64,000 nt of DNA from Flavobacterium sp. Its GTDB lineage: Bacteria; Bacteroidota; Bacteroidia; Flavobacteriales; Flavobacteriaceae. The stretch lies in contig JACMLU010000028.1 in NCBI GenBank assembly GCA_014379405.1, positions 78,854 to 142,853 on the forward strand, given 5' to 3'. Each line of letters opens with the position of its first letter. Within the stretch, counting starts at the first letter, position 1. Positions 62,694-64,000 of this stretch are shown one piece after another. Under the pieces are notes generated by a model. The model was given only the letters and a program-made list of their open reading frames with translations, had not been told where the DNA came from and did no database searches. The position numbers and the translations under genes are program-made.

Positions 62694-63374
62694 ATGGATA
62701 AAAAGAAAGTATATTTGTTTATCGACGAAAGTGGCGATGCGTCTTTTTATGCCAAAAAGAACAAATTACTTGTAGGAACTGATGGTTTCCAACCATTATT
62801 GTTGCTCGGCTTGATAGTTTTAGAAGACAAAAAACAAATACACAATACAATTAAAAGCCTTCAAGAAGACATAAAAAATGACACATTATACAACTCTTTA
62901 AAATGTGTTTCAAATCCTAAAGGGTGGTATTTTCATGCTAGAAATGATCAACCAGAAATTAGAACAAAATTTATCGAGTTGATTAGAAAAATGGAAGGTT
63001 TTAAATCTTATATCGTTATTGGAAGAAAACGTTTAGATTTATTTCATAAAAAGCATAACAAATCTGAAAGTGAATTTTATTTTGACATAGTTTATCATTT
63101 GTTAAAGGATAGATTAAATGATTCATCTGTTTTTTATCAAATATTGTTATCTACGAGAGCTGGAAATTCAGGAGAAAAATTAAAGGAAGCAATTGAAAAA
63201 GCAATTGAAAGAGACAATAAAAAAAGAAAAAAACCAATAACCATTCATTATGACTGCAGAACAATTCCAAGCGATATTACTCCTGAGTTAAGTATTATTG
63301 ATTATTTGATGTGGGCTTTACAACGCTACATTCTTCTTAAAGACAGTAGATTTTATAATGCTTTAGTAAAATAA
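62694..63374 (+). CDS. DUF3800-family protein
   Basis: 226 aa; KVYLFIDESGDASFYAKK opening motif and SIIDYLMWALQRYI ending, typical of DUF3800; starts 1 nt after the dnaE stop. Confidence 0.88.
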   Translation: MDKKKVYLFIDESGDASFYAKKNKLLVGTDGFQPLLLLGLIVLEDKKQIHNTIKSLQEDIKNDTLYNSLKCVSNPKGWYFHARNDQPEIRTKFIELIRKMEGFKSYIVIGRKRLDLFHKKHNKSESEFYFDIVYHLLKDRLNDSSVFYQILLSTRAGNSGEKLKEAIEKAIERDNKKRKKPITIHYDCRTIPSDITPELSIIDYLMWALQRYILLKDSRFYNALVK

Positions 63375-63520
63375 TGAATTTGATAATTGATTTATACGAT
63401 TTTGAAAAATTTGGAAGTAAAAGCAGTAATTATTACCATCCTGTAAAGAATAAATTTGAGATAGAAAAAGCTAGCGAATTTAAAACTGATGGCTATATAA
63501 ACAAAAAAAGCAATCTTTGA
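63374..63520 (+). CDS. Small ORF (48 aa) overlapping the DUF3800 stop (TAATG)
   Basis: Translated by hand: MNLIIDLYDFEKFGSKSSNYYHPVKNKFEIEKASEFKTDGYINKKSNL*; no family recognised. Confidence 0.4.
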   Translation: MNLIIDLYDFEKFGSKSSNYYHPVKNKFEIEKASEFKTDGYINKKSNL

Positions 63521-63730
63521 TTAGCCGTACCAATACTGGTAACCTCTGCAAGTGCAGATTGTGCTATATCAAAATTGCCTATGCAAATATAGTCACAAAT
63601 ACATTAAACGTGTTAGAAACAGAAAATATTTAACATATTTGTTAACTGATAACCTTTGTCAAAGTTTAAATTTTACTGAAACTAAGTAGAATCTACAAAC
63701 CGAAAACACAGTAGTTATTGAAAAAAAATA

Positions 63731-63850
63731 GTTGAAGAAACCAAAATTGTTACTTTCCTATCTATGCCAAGCCGAAAATTGAAAATCATGATTTCGAATG
63801 AGCTGTTGGTGGAATTGGAGAAAATGCAGATTAACTTTAAGTTGAATTAA
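63731..63850 (+). pseudogene. Duplicated, diverged fragment of the dnaE 3' end (last ~39 codons plus stop)
   Basis: VEETKIVTFLSMPSRKLKIMISNELLVELEKMQINFKLN* versus dnaE VDEIKVITKLSMPSRKLKIKISNELLVELEKMQINFKLN*: 33 of 39 residues identical by eye; no start, stop codon just upstream in frame. Confidence 0.92.
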
Positions 63851-63918
63851 AGAATTATATTGTCTAGTCCTGAAAAACCGATACAGGATTAATAAAAAAT
63901 AAAAGTACAATTTTTAGA

Positions 63919-63955
63919 CAGTAGTAAGCAATAGTTTACTACTGTTTTTTGTTTT
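63919..63955 (+). terminator. Rho-independent terminator CAGTAGTAA-N8-TTACTACTG followed by TTTTTTGTTTT
   Basis: 9-bp perfect arms 63919-63927 and 63936-63944, then T-run. Confidence 0.85.
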
Positions 63956-64000
63956 ATAGGTTCTCATTTTAATTTGGTTTTGGAGATGCATTTGATCAGG

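Noticed and set aside
63521-63700. Possible insertion-sequence remnant or CRISPR-like repeats behind the small ORF
   Set aside because: No transposase frame, no terminal inverted repeats and no regularly spaced repeats could be found by eye.

Overview
The GC content, the Bacteroidetes-type promoters (TAnnTTTG) and the SusC/SusD pair point to a Flavobacterium-like chromosome; this assignment is inference. About 1-45 kb is one long minus-strand polysaccharide-utilisation locus (PUL) aimed at pectin. It encodes a partial GH43-like enzyme, GH28, a GH140-like apiosidase, a beta-helix/DUF6298-like bimodular protein, three PL1-like pectate lyases, DUF3826, SusD/SusC, CE8, an esterase, GH127, a DUF5703-like protein, an SGNH esterase, GH106, GH2, two beta-propeller glycosidases, GH78, an SSS symporter, a Gfo/Idh/MocA oxidoreductase and a secreted beta-helix protein with a C-terminal L-rhamnose-mutarotase-like domain. 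A divergent AraC regulator closes the locus. The rest is mostly housekeeping: acyl-CoA dehydrogenase, S41 peptidase, tRNA1(Val) methyltransferase, rimM, rpsP, an RRM protein, leuCD-leuA-like-leuB and dnaE. The right end carries a DUF3800 gene placed 1 nt after the dnaE stop and followed by a second, diverged copy of the dnaE 3' end, which is a footprint of insertion or recombination. Main unexplained items: (1) the DUF3800 unit bracketed by duplicated dnaE tails; (2) the beta-helix/RhaM fusion; (3) the beta-helix/DUF6298 fusion; (4) perfect intergenic palindromes that punctuate the PUL, including one family whose copies show compensatory substitutions. All family calls were made by eye from motifs; no database search was run.
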